This document shows, piece by piece, positions 35,442 to 44,052 of a stretch of DNA of 64,000 nt. Position numbers and translations under genes: made by a program. The notes under the pieces were generated by a model, which made no database searches, was not told the origin of the DNA, and saw nothing but the letters and a program-made list of their open reading frames with translations. Each line of letters starts with the position of its first letter. The first letter of the stretch is position 1. This stretch comes from Hufsiella ginkgonis (lineage in GTDB: Bacteria > Bacteroidota > Bacteroidia > Sphingobacteriales > Sphingobacteriaceae): assembly GCF_009834915.1 (NCBI RefSeq), contig NZ_WVHS01000002.1:744001-808000 (forward strand). Reading direction: 5' to 3'.

Positions 35442-35516
35442 AGAAAAGTACTTTGATATACAAAGTTATCAATATTATCTTGAATTCAAAGGGATAAAGC
35501 AGTAATATGCGGTTCG

Positions 35517-35807
35517 ATGAAAAACAGCCTGATCTTGTTCCGTTTACTGCTAACCGCGATATTCCCGGTCAAAGGAATTGCCCGACCGGCAAAACCCGGC
35601 ACCTGGGTGACAACTACCCTTGGCGCGAAGGGCGTCCGCAATTGCACATTTTCCGGCACGTTGCCGCGGCAGTCGTTTGCAAGACTGGTAAACAGCACTC
35701 ATTTCTTCTTTACCGGCAACTATGCCAGTAATACCATGAAGAGTTTCCTGGATACCGAAAACTTTGCTGAAATTGCGGAAACCGGCAACAATATCGCTCC
35801 GCGTTGA
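35517..35807 (+). CDS. Small exported hypothetical protein, coupled to the SDR gene
   Basis: The 96-residue protein has an N-terminal signal-like stretch (MKNSLILFRLLLTAIFPVKG) and an unrecognised soluble part. Its TGA overlaps the next gene's ATG (TGATG), which supports a real gene. I do not know its function, and the protein may be lineage-specific. Confidence 0.5.
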   Translation: MKNSLILFRLLLTAIFPVKGIARPAKPGTWVTTTLGAKGVRNCTFSGTLPRQSFARLVNSTHFFFTGNYASNTMKSFLDTENFAEIAETGNNIAPR

Positions 35808-36601
35808 TGTTTAAAACGATCTCCATACTTGGCTGTGGCTGGTACGGCCTTCCGCTGGCAGAATCGCTGGTAGGTGACGGTTTTACCGTAAAAGGTTCGA
35901 CTACTTCCGCAGATAAATTAGACTTGCTCGGCGGAAAGCGTATCCAGCCGTTCCTCATCGAGCTGGGCAAAAAACCTGGTCAAACCGATCCGGGTTTCTT
36001 TACCTGCGATGTTTTGATCGTTACGCTGCCTCCTAAACGCGGCCGGGACGGTGCGGAAGACTATCTTACCCGGCTCGAATACCTAAAAAAAGCGGCGATA
36101 CGATACAAGGTTCCCCGGCTGATCTTTACCAGTTCCACGGGCGTGTATGGCGATCACAATTCGATCGTTGATGAGGATACCCCGCCGCAGCCCGACAGTG
36201 ATTCCGGCAAACTCCTGCTTAACGCGGAAAACCTGCTTAGAAGCTGCCCGGAATTTAAAACAACGGTGATCCGTTTTGGGGGCCTCATCGGGCCGGGCCG
36301 TGACCCGGGACGATTTTTCGCGGGCAAGAAACAGATCGCCAATGGCAAAGCACCGGTTAATTTGGTACAGCTCTACGATTGCATCGGGATCACCAAAGCG
36401 ATATTAGTGCACGACGCATTCGGCGATATATTCAACGCCTGCTCAGCAGATCACCCGGAAAAGAAAGATTTCTATGAGCGGGCCGCTAACATTTCCGGTT
36501 TGCCTGTGCCCGAATTTATCGACGAGCTTATCCTATGGAAGCTAGTTCTTAGTAAAAAAGCGGAATCAGTATTGGGCTACAAGTTCGACGGCCTGGCCTG
36601 A
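35807..36601 (+). CDS. NAD(P)-binding SDR family oxidoreductase (YeeZ-like)
   Basis: The start is the ATG at 35807, overlapping the previous stop; a TTG one codon earlier is less likely. The 264-residue protein has a Rossmann motif (ISILGCGWYGLPLAESL, GCGWYG), then VLIVTLPPKRG, FTSSTGVYGDHNSIVDEDTPPQP and FGGLIGPGRDPGRF. These fit the atypical extended SDR group of YeeZ type. The substrate is unknown. Confidence 0.88.
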   Translation: MFKTISILGCGWYGLPLAESLVGDGFTVKGSTTSADKLDLLGGKRIQPFLIELGKKPGQTDPGFFTCDVLIVTLPPKRGRDGAEDYLTRLEYLKKAAIRYKVPRLIFTSSTGVYGDHNSIVDEDTPPQPDSDSGKLLLNAENLLRSCPEFKTTVIRFGGLIGPGRDPGRFFAGKKQIANGKAPVNLVQLYDCIGITKAILVHDAFGDIFNACSADHPEKKDFYERAANISGLPVPEFIDELILWKLVLSKKAESVLGYKFDGLA

Positions 36602-36626
36602 GTAAAGGTCGCATCGCATGGTCCGT

Positions 36627-37016
36627 TTAATAGGATAAGACCATCTCAGCATACAGCTTTTCCAGCGTCCCCCCCGCATCGGTACATAACCCCGGGTGTA
36701 CCGCCGAGCCCTGCAATACGGTACTGCGGGCCGCGGTAAGCCACCGGAACCGTTCGGCCATTTCCAGCATCGCAATCGGCCCCCCCTTTTTTGTTCCCCG
36801 GCAAATCTCTGTAAAAGCTTCGAGCTGTACTTGCAGTTCACCCAGGTCAAGCTCCCGGGAGAACACGCCGAGTCGTTGTTCGTCAAGGCTAAACAGCAGC
36901 CCGAGAAACTTCTGGCGCTTGCAATACAAGATCACCCCGACATTCAGGAACTCACCGCGCTCTGCCCTCGGCATCACACGGATCACGGCGTACTCAAAAA
37001 TGTCCGGTCCTGGCAT
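36627..37016 (-). CDS. DUF3037 protein, partner of HipA-like kinase
   Basis: The 129-residue protein shows the DUF3037 pattern (FEYAVIRVMPRAERGEFLNVGVILYCKRQKFLGLLFSLDEQRLGVFSRELDLGELQVQLEAFTEICRG). Its start overlaps the end of the HipA-like gene by 23 bases in another frame. DUF3037 proteins are repeatedly encoded next to HipA-like kinases, to my recollection. The function is unknown, and it may modulate the kinase or act on the same target. Confidence 0.85.
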   Translation of the reverse strand: MPGPDIFEYAVIRVMPRAERGEFLNVGVILYCKRQKFLGLLFSLDEQRLGVFSRELDLGELQVQLEAFTEICRGTKKGGPIAMLEMAERFRWLTAARSTVLQGSAVHPGLCTDAGGTLEKLYAEMVLSY

Positions 37017-37788
37017 CTTCTGCAGCGGTTAAAAAAACATCCGAGGAGGCGATCCTCCCGGTAAGAAATTGCGCATATACGTCCCTGATTTCCGCGGCAG
37101 ACTCCCCGGACGGCCAATTCTCCAGCCAGTCGCCGGGAACTAACGAAACGATCTGCCTGATCCTGCCGGGTGTAAGGACGGCGCGGGAAATTTCGTTTAC
37201 CCGGGCAAGTTCCGTTGCCAAAGGCAATAATACATGGTCTTTTACCTGTAAAAACGGTCGTTTGGCCTGCGTCTCCCAGTTATCCCAGCTATGGTGAAAA
37301 TACAGCGATGCACCATGATCAATGAGCCATAACTCTTTGTGCCATATCAGCATATTGGTGTTCCGGGCCGTGCGGTCTACGTTGGTAAGCAGGCAGTCCA
37401 GCCACACGATCTGCGAAGCGAGGAAGGCATCGGGCCGCGTTACAACGGGATCGAACGTGATGGAGCCCGCCAGGTAATGGACCGCCAGGTTCAGGCCAAC
37501 GCTAAACTTCAGCAGGCCCTGGATCTCCTCATCGGGCTCCGTGCGGCCGAATGATTCGTCGAGGTTAGCAAACACCAGCTCGGGGACCTTTAACCCGAGA
37601 GCACGGGCGACCTCGCAACCGATCAGCTCGGCAATGAGCGCCTTTACCCCCTGCCCTGCTCCCCGGAATTTGAGCACGTATAAAAAACCGTCGTCAGCCT
37701 CCGCGATCGCGGGAAGCGATCCGCCTTCGCGCAAGGGCGTTACATAGCGGGTGACATTCACCGTACGAAGTGTTATTTCTTTATTCAT
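36994..37788 (-). CDS. HipA-like protein kinase
   Basis: I start at the ATG at 37788 (MNKEITLRTVNVTRYVTPLREGGSLPAI); an ATG five codons upstream (37803) is also possible. The 264-residue protein is shorter than HipA itself (about 440) and lacks the N-subdomain. It keeps a Lys in YVLKF (Lys40), the catalytic Asp138 in NVDRTARNTN with Asn143 or Asn145, and the metal Asp157 in LIDHGASL. This group is named the HipA family kinase. HipA phosphorylates tRNA synthetase; the target here is unknown. The gene overlaps the DUF3037 gene and has no HipB-like antitoxin next to it. Confidence 0.86.
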   Translation of the reverse strand: MNKEITLRTVNVTRYVTPLREGGSLPAIAEADDGFLYVLKFRGAGQGVKALIAELIGCEVARALGLKVPELVFANLDESFGRTEPDEEIQGLLKFSVGLNLAVHYLAGSITFDPVVTRPDAFLASQIVWLDCLLTNVDRTARNTNMLIWHKELWLIDHGASLYFHHSWDNWETQAKRPFLQVKDHVLLPLATELARVNEISRAVLTPGRIRQIVSLVPGDWLENWPSGESAAEIRDVYAQFLTGRIASSDVFLTAAEDARTGHF

Positions 37789-37871
37789 TACTTCTCCCGC
37801 CATAAAGATATTATTCCTTCCGCATTAACCTTACTCATTAATTTGTTACCTGTTAATCCTTATCATTGTAT

Positions 37872-38819
37872 ATGAACGCAAACACATTCGCCATCATTGG
37901 CCTCGGCAAAATGGGGCTTAACCTGGCCATCCACGCAACGGAGTTAGGATATAATATTGTTGGTTACGACCCTTATGCGGTGTCGCTACCGGAAAACTCC
38001 CGGCTGGTGCTGGCAGACAGCCTCGCAGACCTGGCAGCCAGGCTGGACGGCCCCAGGAAGATCTTCATCTATATTCCTGCCGGGAAGGCCATCGACGACC
38101 TGATCGCGCAACTTATGCCGTTACTGCAACCGGGCGATATTATCGTAGACGGCGGAAACTCTTACTGGGGCGACAGCATCCGCCGTGCGCAAACACTGCG
38201 CGAGCAAGGTATTCACCTGGTAGATTGCGGAACCAGCGGCGGCGTGGATGGCGCAAGAAACGGCGCCTGTTTTATGGTGGGCGGCGAAACGGCGGCGGTG
38301 AACCAGCTTGCGGGCTTCCTGCGCGCCATGGCCGTGCCAAATGGGTATACGCATACCGGCGGATCCGGCTCGGGCCATTTCGTGAAACTGGTACACAATG
38401 GCATCGAATTCGGTATGCTGCAGGCCATCGGCGAGGGCATGGACCTGCTATCGCACTACCCGGAACAATTGAATATCAGCGAGATCCTGCTTACGTGGAA
38501 CAACGGGTCGGTGATCCGGTCGTGGCTGGTGGAACTGATGAAACGGCTTTACGACGAAAAACAGGGCTTTAACGTACCTTCTTACGTGGAAGATACCGGC
38601 GAAGTGAACTGGCTGGTGCATGATGCCATGCAAATGGAGGTTTCGGTGCCGGTTATTGCGCAGTCGATCATGCAGCTGATCGCGTCCCGCGATTCGGAAC
38701 ATACCTGGGCGCGGGCGGTGGCTATGATGCGCAACGGCTTTGGCGGGCACCCGTTCGGACCCGACGAGGCCATTAAGTACGAACGAAAACACGGGCGTGT
38801 AGGCGGATTCCCCTTCTAA
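37872..38819 (+). CDS. 6-phosphogluconate dehydrogenase (decarboxylating), short type
   Basis: The start is the ATG at 37872 (MNANTFAIIGLGKMGLNLAIHATELG); a TTG two codons earlier is unlikely. The 315-residue protein is the shorter, GndA/YqeC-like form. Motifs seen are IIGLGKMG, GGNSYWGDS, CGTSGGVDGARNGACFMVGG, GSGHFVKLVHNGIEFGM and the C-terminal AVAMMRNGFGGHP. It oxidises 6-phosphogluconate in the pentose phosphate route. The short form typically uses NAD. Confidence 0.9.
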   Translation: MNANTFAIIGLGKMGLNLAIHATELGYNIVGYDPYAVSLPENSRLVLADSLADLAARLDGPRKIFIYIPAGKAIDDLIAQLMPLLQPGDIIVDGGNSYWGDSIRRAQTLREQGIHLVDCGTSGGVDGARNGACFMVGGETAAVNQLAGFLRAMAVPNGYTHTGGSGSGHFVKLVHNGIEFGMLQAIGEGMDLLSHYPEQLNISEILLTWNNGSVIRSWLVELMKRLYDEKQGFNVPSYVEDTGEVNWLVHDAMQMEVSVPVIAQSIMQLIASRDSEHTWARAVAMMRNGFGGHPFGPDEAIKYERKHGRVGGFPF

Positions 38820-39013
38820 GCGGTCTTATTGTTCCTGCCATTGATCTCTATTTTAAACTTGTAGTTGCTTTCCGGGATCTCCGGCTGCTGCTCGAAGGAA
38901 GTGCCCCCACCCCCGCCGGCCGGCTGAAGATCTGCAAACTCGCGGATGGCGTACCAGTTCGAAATATCGTCGCTGCCCGGGAAGCCAGGTACCTGGCCAC
39001 TTATCCCGGTCAT
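38816..39013 (-). CDS. Small hypothetical ORF, 65 residues
   Basis: This frame reads MTGISGQVPGFPGSDDISNW, a Gly run, then IEINGRNNKTA. It ends overlapping the convergent 6-phosphogluconate dehydrogenase stop by four bases. Codon use resembles the neighbours, but I recognise no domain and see no ribosome-binding site. It may be real or chance. Confidence 0.35.
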   Translation of the reverse strand: MTGISGQVPGFPGSDDISNWYAIREFADLQPAGGGGGTSFEQQPEIPESNYKFKIEINGRNNKTA

Positions 39014-39195
39014 CCTACAGCCTCAGATCAGGCAAGCCCCAGCGGCACAGCGCCACCGTTCCGGCTTAAGAAGGATTTTATAAAAACCTGGCGAATCGAC
39101 GACCGGGATCTTCGCGCGAAAGCGAAAATTTTGCTGCCCGGCGCTTGTTAACGCCAGCAGGCATAGCCATGTTATTCCGCAGCAGCGGAAAAATA

Positions 39196-41532
39196 TCAGT
39201 CGATCTTTAGCGGCTCATCTTCTGCAATGATCTTTTTAACTTTCTGGTACATAAACGAAATGATCAGCAATAGAATGCCAAGGCAAAAGAAAGCAGCGAT
39301 CTTCCCCGCGGCGGGTATATGGATGATATCGTAGGTGAACAGTTTCACCAGGGTGATGGTGAAAAGCGTAAGCGAGATTATGCGCAGGTTCCGGGCTTTT
39401 GCGCGCATGCCCATCCACATCAGCGCAAAAGAAAGGAGACCCCATAAAATTGGCAGACCGGTACGGGTATACACATCCCCGATCCGGGCGAGAGAGCCGG
39501 CCCCGGAATAAAAGAGACTGTTAGCAGCCATGTTTATTTCGACACTAAGGAACGCCACCACCGCCATGGAAAGCAGCCACGTAAATGTATTCCGTGCGTT
39601 CGGGTTAAAAAGCTTCAGCATCCGGGCCATATCCCGGATCACGATACCAAGAAAAATCGCAGCCGCCCAATGTGCATTAAAATGGGCATACGGATACCCA
39701 TGGTGCTCCAGCGTCTCGTACTGCGCATCAAAAAACGAAGGAATAAACGCGAAATAAACAAGTATGCAGCCGGCCAGCACGAAAAAGATGATCATCTGAT
39801 CGACCTCCATCTTAAGCATGCGGATTACCAGCTGTAAGCCGCATACAAACAGGGGCAGGTACAACATCAGGTAAATAAGGTTCAACCCGGTGCCCGGGAA
39901 ATGGCTGGTGAACTGGTGATTTACTTCCGCGGCGCCACCGATAAAAAACACCAGGACGGTGGCAATGCGGAGCACAGGCAGGTTCATCTTAAAGAAATGC
40001 AGCCGGTCGCTTTCCCCGTTTTTTGCCAGGCGGGCAAGCACTGCCGTGCAGCTCCCTGCGAATAGCGACGTAATAAACCCTTTGTTGGCAATCACCGCAA
40101 CGGGTGCGCCGGCGGTACCGTATACGTTTAGCCAATCCATCACCAGGCTGACGACCATAGCCAGCCAAACCAGCAGCGCACTGGTGCCCAATAATTTAAT
40201 GGACAATTTCTGGAACAGCCAGTACAACAATACCGTCTCCGTTGCCCAGAACAAGGTGATATAATGACCGCTTAACTGGATTGGCGCAGTTAATGAGATA
40301 AACGACAAGGTGATACCGATGAACAGGAACAAGATATTCCGGTCCGTTTTCGGGCTGCGGAATAACAGCCATGTAAGCACCAGGTTTACCGCCCCGAGGC
40401 TCGCAGTAAACATCCCGCGGAACGCGGTCGCCTCCATCCTGTTAAGAAGGTATAAGCCTGCCGAGAAATAGAGCCCGGTATTGATCAGCAGGATGCTAAA
40501 ATCAGACGCGATAAACTTCTTGCCCTCCTTTACGGCATGGGCGATATTGATGACCGTGTACAAAAGGTAAAGCACACCCGCATAAATAAACCCGGTTTTA
40601 TAGGTGGATATCTCCAGGCTGCAGACTACGCCGGCAAACACGATCACGGTTAAAGCAAAGGCCGACGCGTTCAGGATACGCCATGACTTATAAATGGAAA
40701 TAACCAGCAAACCCGTATTGAGCAGCACCAGGTATACACACAGGGCGTTGTAATCGGCCTTCCCGGTACTCACCATAAATGGACTCGCCAATCCGCCCAG
40801 CAGTGCGATAACTGCGATCTCCTGTTTGTCGTAAAGCAAAGCAAGCGCTACCGCGAAGGCCGTGATACCGATCAGGATCACAAAGGTGGTGACTTGCGTA
40901 AATAAGTGAAATTCATGGAACGCCAGCGTAATGGTAAAATAAAATACGGCCAGGCCGCCGCCCACCAGCACCGAGCTGAACGCTTTGTAACTGTTTCGCA
41001 TCCGGTGCGCAATACCGATAAGTATTCCGCCGCAGGCGATACCGGTGGCCACCCGGCCGGCCTCGCTAACCCAGTCCTTATCGATGGCGTACTTTACGAA
41101 ATATCCGATGGCCAGCACCAGTATAGCGATCCCGATCTTATTCACGAGGTTTTCCCCGATAAATTTCTCGAGGTCTGGATGTTTTTCAAAAAAGGAAAGT
41201 TTCGGCTCCGGGGCTGATACCCTTACGGGTACCCTTTCCGGAACAGCCTTTACCGGTGCAGGCGGCTCAATCATTTCTTTGAAGGCTACCACTTCCGGTT
41301 CGCGGACGATCACCGGTGGCTTTTCTACTGCCGGTTTTTCTGCCGGGGCAGGATGCGTTACGGTTGCCGGTTTGTGACGTTCAGGTTTTGGAAGTTCCTG
41401 GAATTGTTTCAGCAGCTGGTGGAGCGCGTTGATCCGGCTCTCCAATTGCCCGATCCGGTCGCCGGTTTTAAAATTGCCATTCAGGAGGATGACAATGATC
41501 AACACCAGGAGTACGATCGTTAGAATCTCCAT
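39196..41532 (-). CDS. DUF2339 polytopic membrane protein
   Basis: The 778-residue protein begins with a membrane helix, then a coiled coil and a proline- and lysine-rich linker (about 30-115). A long run of more than twenty hydrophobic helices follows, which matches DUF2339. Motifs such as FFEKHPDLEKFIGENLVNKIGIAILVLAIGYFVKYAIDKDWVSEAGRVATG are typical of the family. Its function is not established. It is transcribed alone. The space from the small ORF to this gene (39014-39195) contains only a short GC hairpin (39175-39190). Confidence 0.9.
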   Translation of the reverse strand: MEILTIVLLVLIIVILLNGNFKTGDRIGQLESRINALHQLLKQFQELPKPERHKPATVTHPAPAEKPAVEKPPVIVREPEVVAFKEMIEPPAPVKAVPERVPVRVSAPEPKLSFFEKHPDLEKFIGENLVNKIGIAILVLAIGYFVKYAIDKDWVSEAGRVATGIACGGILIGIAHRMRNSYKAFSSVLVGGGLAVFYFTITLAFHEFHLFTQVTTFVILIGITAFAVALALLYDKQEIAVIALLGGLASPFMVSTGKADYNALCVYLVLLNTGLLVISIYKSWRILNASAFALTVIVFAGVVCSLEISTYKTGFIYAGVLYLLYTVINIAHAVKEGKKFIASDFSILLINTGLYFSAGLYLLNRMEATAFRGMFTASLGAVNLVLTWLLFRSPKTDRNILFLFIGITLSFISLTAPIQLSGHYITLFWATETVLLYWLFQKLSIKLLGTSALLVWLAMVVSLVMDWLNVYGTAGAPVAVIANKGFITSLFAGSCTAVLARLAKNGESDRLHFFKMNLPVLRIATVLVFFIGGAAEVNHQFTSHFPGTGLNLIYLMLYLPLFVCGLQLVIRMLKMEVDQMIIFFVLAGCILVYFAFIPSFFDAQYETLEHHGYPYAHFNAHWAAAIFLGIVIRDMARMLKLFNPNARNTFTWLLSMAVVAFLSVEINMAANSLFYSGAGSLARIGDVYTRTGLPILWGLLSFALMWMGMRAKARNLRIISLTLFTITLVKLFTYDIIHIPAAGKIAAFFCLGILLLIISFMYQKVKKIIAEDEPLKID

Positions 41533-41550
41533 AAGTAAAACAACTTGTTT

Positions 41551-42537
41551 TTAAGCCAAAATCTTGTCGATCTGGCCGATCTCTTCCTCCGTGAAATGTG
41601 TATTTGCCAGGCTCCTGAGCGAATCTGTGATCTGCTCCGGCTTACTGGCGCCAATGAGCACCGAGGTGATGCGCGGATCTTTCAGGATCCAGGAAAGCGC
41701 CATGTGCGCCAGCTTTTGTCCGCGCTGCTGAGCAAGGCCGTTCAGCTGACGGATCTTTTCGAGCCGCCCGGGCGTGATGTGCTCCCGGTTAAGGAACACG
41801 CCGCTGGTGGCCACACGTGAATCCGCGGGGATGCCATGCAAGTACTTATCCGTGAGCAACCCCTGCGCCAGCGGCGAGAACGGGATACAGCCCACACCTT
41901 CATCGCCCAGCACATCCAGTAACCCGTCTTCTACCCAACGTTCGAACATAGAATATTTAGGCTGGTGGATGAGACAGGGCGTGCCAAGTTTGCGGAGGAT
42001 ATCGATGGCCTTTTTTGCTCCTTCCGCATCATAATTGGAAATGCCCACGTATAAGGCTTTGCCTTGCCGCACGATGAGATCAAGCGCCGTCATGGTCTCC
42101 TCCAGGGGAGTTTCCGGGTCGGGCCGGTGGTGATAAAAGATATCTACGTAATCGAGCTTCATTCTTTTGAGGCTCTGGTCGAGGCTGGAAACAAGGTATT
42201 TTTTCGATCCCCATTCGCCGTATGGCCCTTCCCACATATGATATCCCGCCTTGCTGGAGATCACCAGCTCGTCGCGGTAGCTGCGGAAATCGTCCCAAAG
42301 GATCTTGCCAAAGTTTTCTTCGGCGGATCCCGGGGGCGGCCCGTAATTATTGGCCAGGTCGAAATGGGTGATGCCGTTATCGAACGCGGTGGTTAACAGG
42401 TTCCGGCTGTTTTCGAGCATATTAACATGCCCGAAGTTATGCCATAAGCCCAGCGACATCTCAGGTAGTTTTAACCCGCTGTTGCCGCAACGGCGATAGG
42501 TCATGGATTGGTAACGTGAATCGGAAGCTTGGTACAT
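41551..42537 (-). CDS. Aldo/keto reductase (YghZ-like, glyceraldehyde 3-phosphate reductase type)
   Basis: The 328-residue protein has the AKR barrel motifs: TAFDNGITHFDLANNYGPPPGSAEENFGKIL (Asp and Tyr), KAGYHMWEGPYGEWGSKKYLVSSLDQSLKRMKLDYVDIFYHHRPDP (Lys and His) and the C-terminal cofactor segment VLIGASKPEQITDSL. It is close to the YghZ/Kv-beta-like subgroup. It may reduce glyceraldehyde 3-phosphate or other aldehydes with NADPH. Confidence 0.92.
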   Translation of the reverse strand: MYQASDSRYQSMTYRRCGNSGLKLPEMSLGLWHNFGHVNMLENSRNLLTTAFDNGITHFDLANNYGPPPGSAEENFGKILWDDFRSYRDELVISSKAGYHMWEGPYGEWGSKKYLVSSLDQSLKRMKLDYVDIFYHHRPDPETPLEETMTALDLIVRQGKALYVGISNYDAEGAKKAIDILRKLGTPCLIHQPKYSMFERWVEDGLLDVLGDEGVGCIPFSPLAQGLLTDKYLHGIPADSRVATSGVFLNREHITPGRLEKIRQLNGLAQQRGQKLAHMALSWILKDPRITSVLIGASKPEQITDSLRSLANTHFTEEEIGQIDKILA

Positions 42538-42792
42538 ATAAATGGGGTTTGGTACGATATTACGTGTTTTATGTTAAAGGTGAAAGATGAAAGGAAAAAG
42601 GTTGACCGGGATGGTCTGTCCAGTAATAAATACAGCCTGCAACAAATACCCGTCAAATCAGCGGATATAGTCGGGTAGCGCGGCCTGTAGTTTAAAACGT
42701 ATAAATACCTATCAACCAGCCAGATTATGGTTACATAAGCGATTCTGGCAAAATCATTGTATTTAAGGCGGTGTACTAAACATACATATAAA

Positions 42793-43434
42793 ATGAAAAA
42801 GGTAATTATACTCGCGATCGCTTCCCTGATAGGTGGAGCATCATATGCACAGTCGACGGTGAAATTTGGTTTAAAAGGCGGTGTAAGCTTGCCCAAATAC
42901 CAGTTCAAACAGGTAGACGGTAAAGACCCTGATACCAAAACCACCACTAATTTCCATGTTACCGGGTACGCGGATGCGCCTTTAAGCAGCATGTTCTCTA
43001 TCCAGCCGGGTATTTCCCTGCAGGGTAAAGGCGGAAAGTACATCGACAACAATAACCTGCAGGCAGAGCAAAACACGCTCTGGATTGAAGTACCGGTGAA
43101 CTTTGTGGCTAAGCTCCCGTTGGGGACCGGCAAGGGTACCAATCTGTTCCTCGGCGCAGGCCCGTATGCAGGTTTCGGCATCTCCGGTGAAAACAAGCTG
43201 ACCACCAATAACGCGGAGACCAAAAGCGATATCAGCTTTGGCGATGATTCCGGCGACAACCTGAAAGGTACCGACTTTGGTGTTAATTTCCTCGGCGGAT
43301 TCCAGATGGGCAGCGGCTTTACCCTGGGTGCAGGATATGGCATGGGCCTTACCGACCTTCGTCCGGGAGGCTCTGGCGGTAACGGGAAACAAACCAACCG
43401 TGTTTGGTCGTTTTCTGCCGGCTTCCTGTTCTAA
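42793..43434 (+). CDS. Outer membrane beta-barrel (porin-like) protein
   Basis: The start is the ATG at 42793 (MKKVIILAIASLIGGASYAQ signal peptide). The 213-residue protein shows the OmpX-like plan: VKFGLKGGVSLPKYQF, SIQPGISLQGKGGKY, ELPVNFVAKLP-type strands, LFLGAGPYAGFGISG and a Phe-rich C terminus (VWSFSAGFLF). Such proteins are common small porins in Bacteroidota. A clear terminator follows. Confidence 0.9.
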   Translation: MKKVIILAIASLIGGASYAQSTVKFGLKGGVSLPKYQFKQVDGKDPDTKTTTNFHVTGYADAPLSSMFSIQPGISLQGKGGKYIDNNNLQAEQNTLWIEVPVNFVAKLPLGTGKGTNLFLGAGPYAGFGISGENKLTTNNAETKSDISFGDDSGDNLKGTDFGVNFLGGFQMGSGFTLGAGYGMGLTDLRPGGSGGNGKQTNRVWSFSAGFLF

Positions 43435-43472
43435 CAACTGATCTGTAACCCGGTTGGTCCGGGAAAATAAAG

Positions 43473-43498
43473 GAGGGCTTAACCAGCCCTCTTTTTTT
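43473..43498 (+). terminator. Rho-independent terminator after the porin gene
   Basis: GAGGGCT (43473-43479), a 5-base loop and AGCCCTC (43485-43491) form a seven-pair stem, followed by a run of Ts. It ends the porin transcript. Confidence 0.85.
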
Positions 43499-43512
43499 AT
43501 TACCTTAGGTCA

Positions 43513-44052
43513 ATGAAATTACCCCTCCGCATCCTCCTCACTGCCCTTGTTATGGTTCCAGCCGGCGTATTCGCCGGGGAAATCGGGCTCGAAAATTTCA
43601 TCGTTAAAGAGAACCTGCTAAAAAACAACAAGATAGCCATTATTGCAGCCACACAGAAAGATGTGCCGGTAGATACCGTGAACGGCACCTTCATATTCAG
43701 CGTGAACGGGTTCAGGCAGGAGCTTACCTTTAAAGACGGTGTAGCAGTGGTACCGCAGCAGCTGGAACGTTCTACTTTCCTGTATGTAAAGCATGTAAAC
43801 GATTCGGGCACCCACTCCAGGTTGTATTACGTGGTCAAAAAAGACGATAACCTCGATCCCTACCACATCAACTGGGCCTTTCTCATTATCGTGCCGCTGG
43901 TACTGGTAATACTCTCGATACTTTTTAAGCGGTTCATTATTATCGCCGCCATCCTGCTCATTATCCTGTTCCTCTTCAACCACAACCAGGGACTGGGCCT
44001 GGGAACATTTTTTGAGACGGTGATTGATGGGATGAAAAGGCTGGTGGCCTAA
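43513..44052 (+). CDS. Exported hypothetical protein with C-terminal membrane helices
   Basis: The 179-residue protein has a signal-like start (MKLPLRILLTALVMVPAGVFAGE), a beta-rich region (NNKIAIIAATQKDVPVDTVNGTFIFSVNGFRQELTFKDGVAVVPQQLERSTFLYVKHVND), and two membrane helices (about 117-132 and 137-153). No family is recognised. It converges with the tamL-like gene, overlapping it by four bases. Confidence 0.7.
   Translation: MKLPLRILLTALVMVPAGVFAGEIGLENFIVKENLLKNNKIAIIAATQKDVPVDTVNGTFIFSVNGFRQELTFKDGVAVVPQQLERSTFLYVKHVNDSGTHSRLYYVVKKDDNLDPYHINWAFLIIVPLVLVILSILFKRFIIIAAILLIILFLFNHNQGLGLGTFFETVIDGMKRLVA

Noticed and set aside
42501-43397. 298-residue minus-strand frame over the porin gene
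   Set aside because: It is a shadow of the porin gene, which has a signal peptide, a barrel pattern and a terminator in the plus direction.
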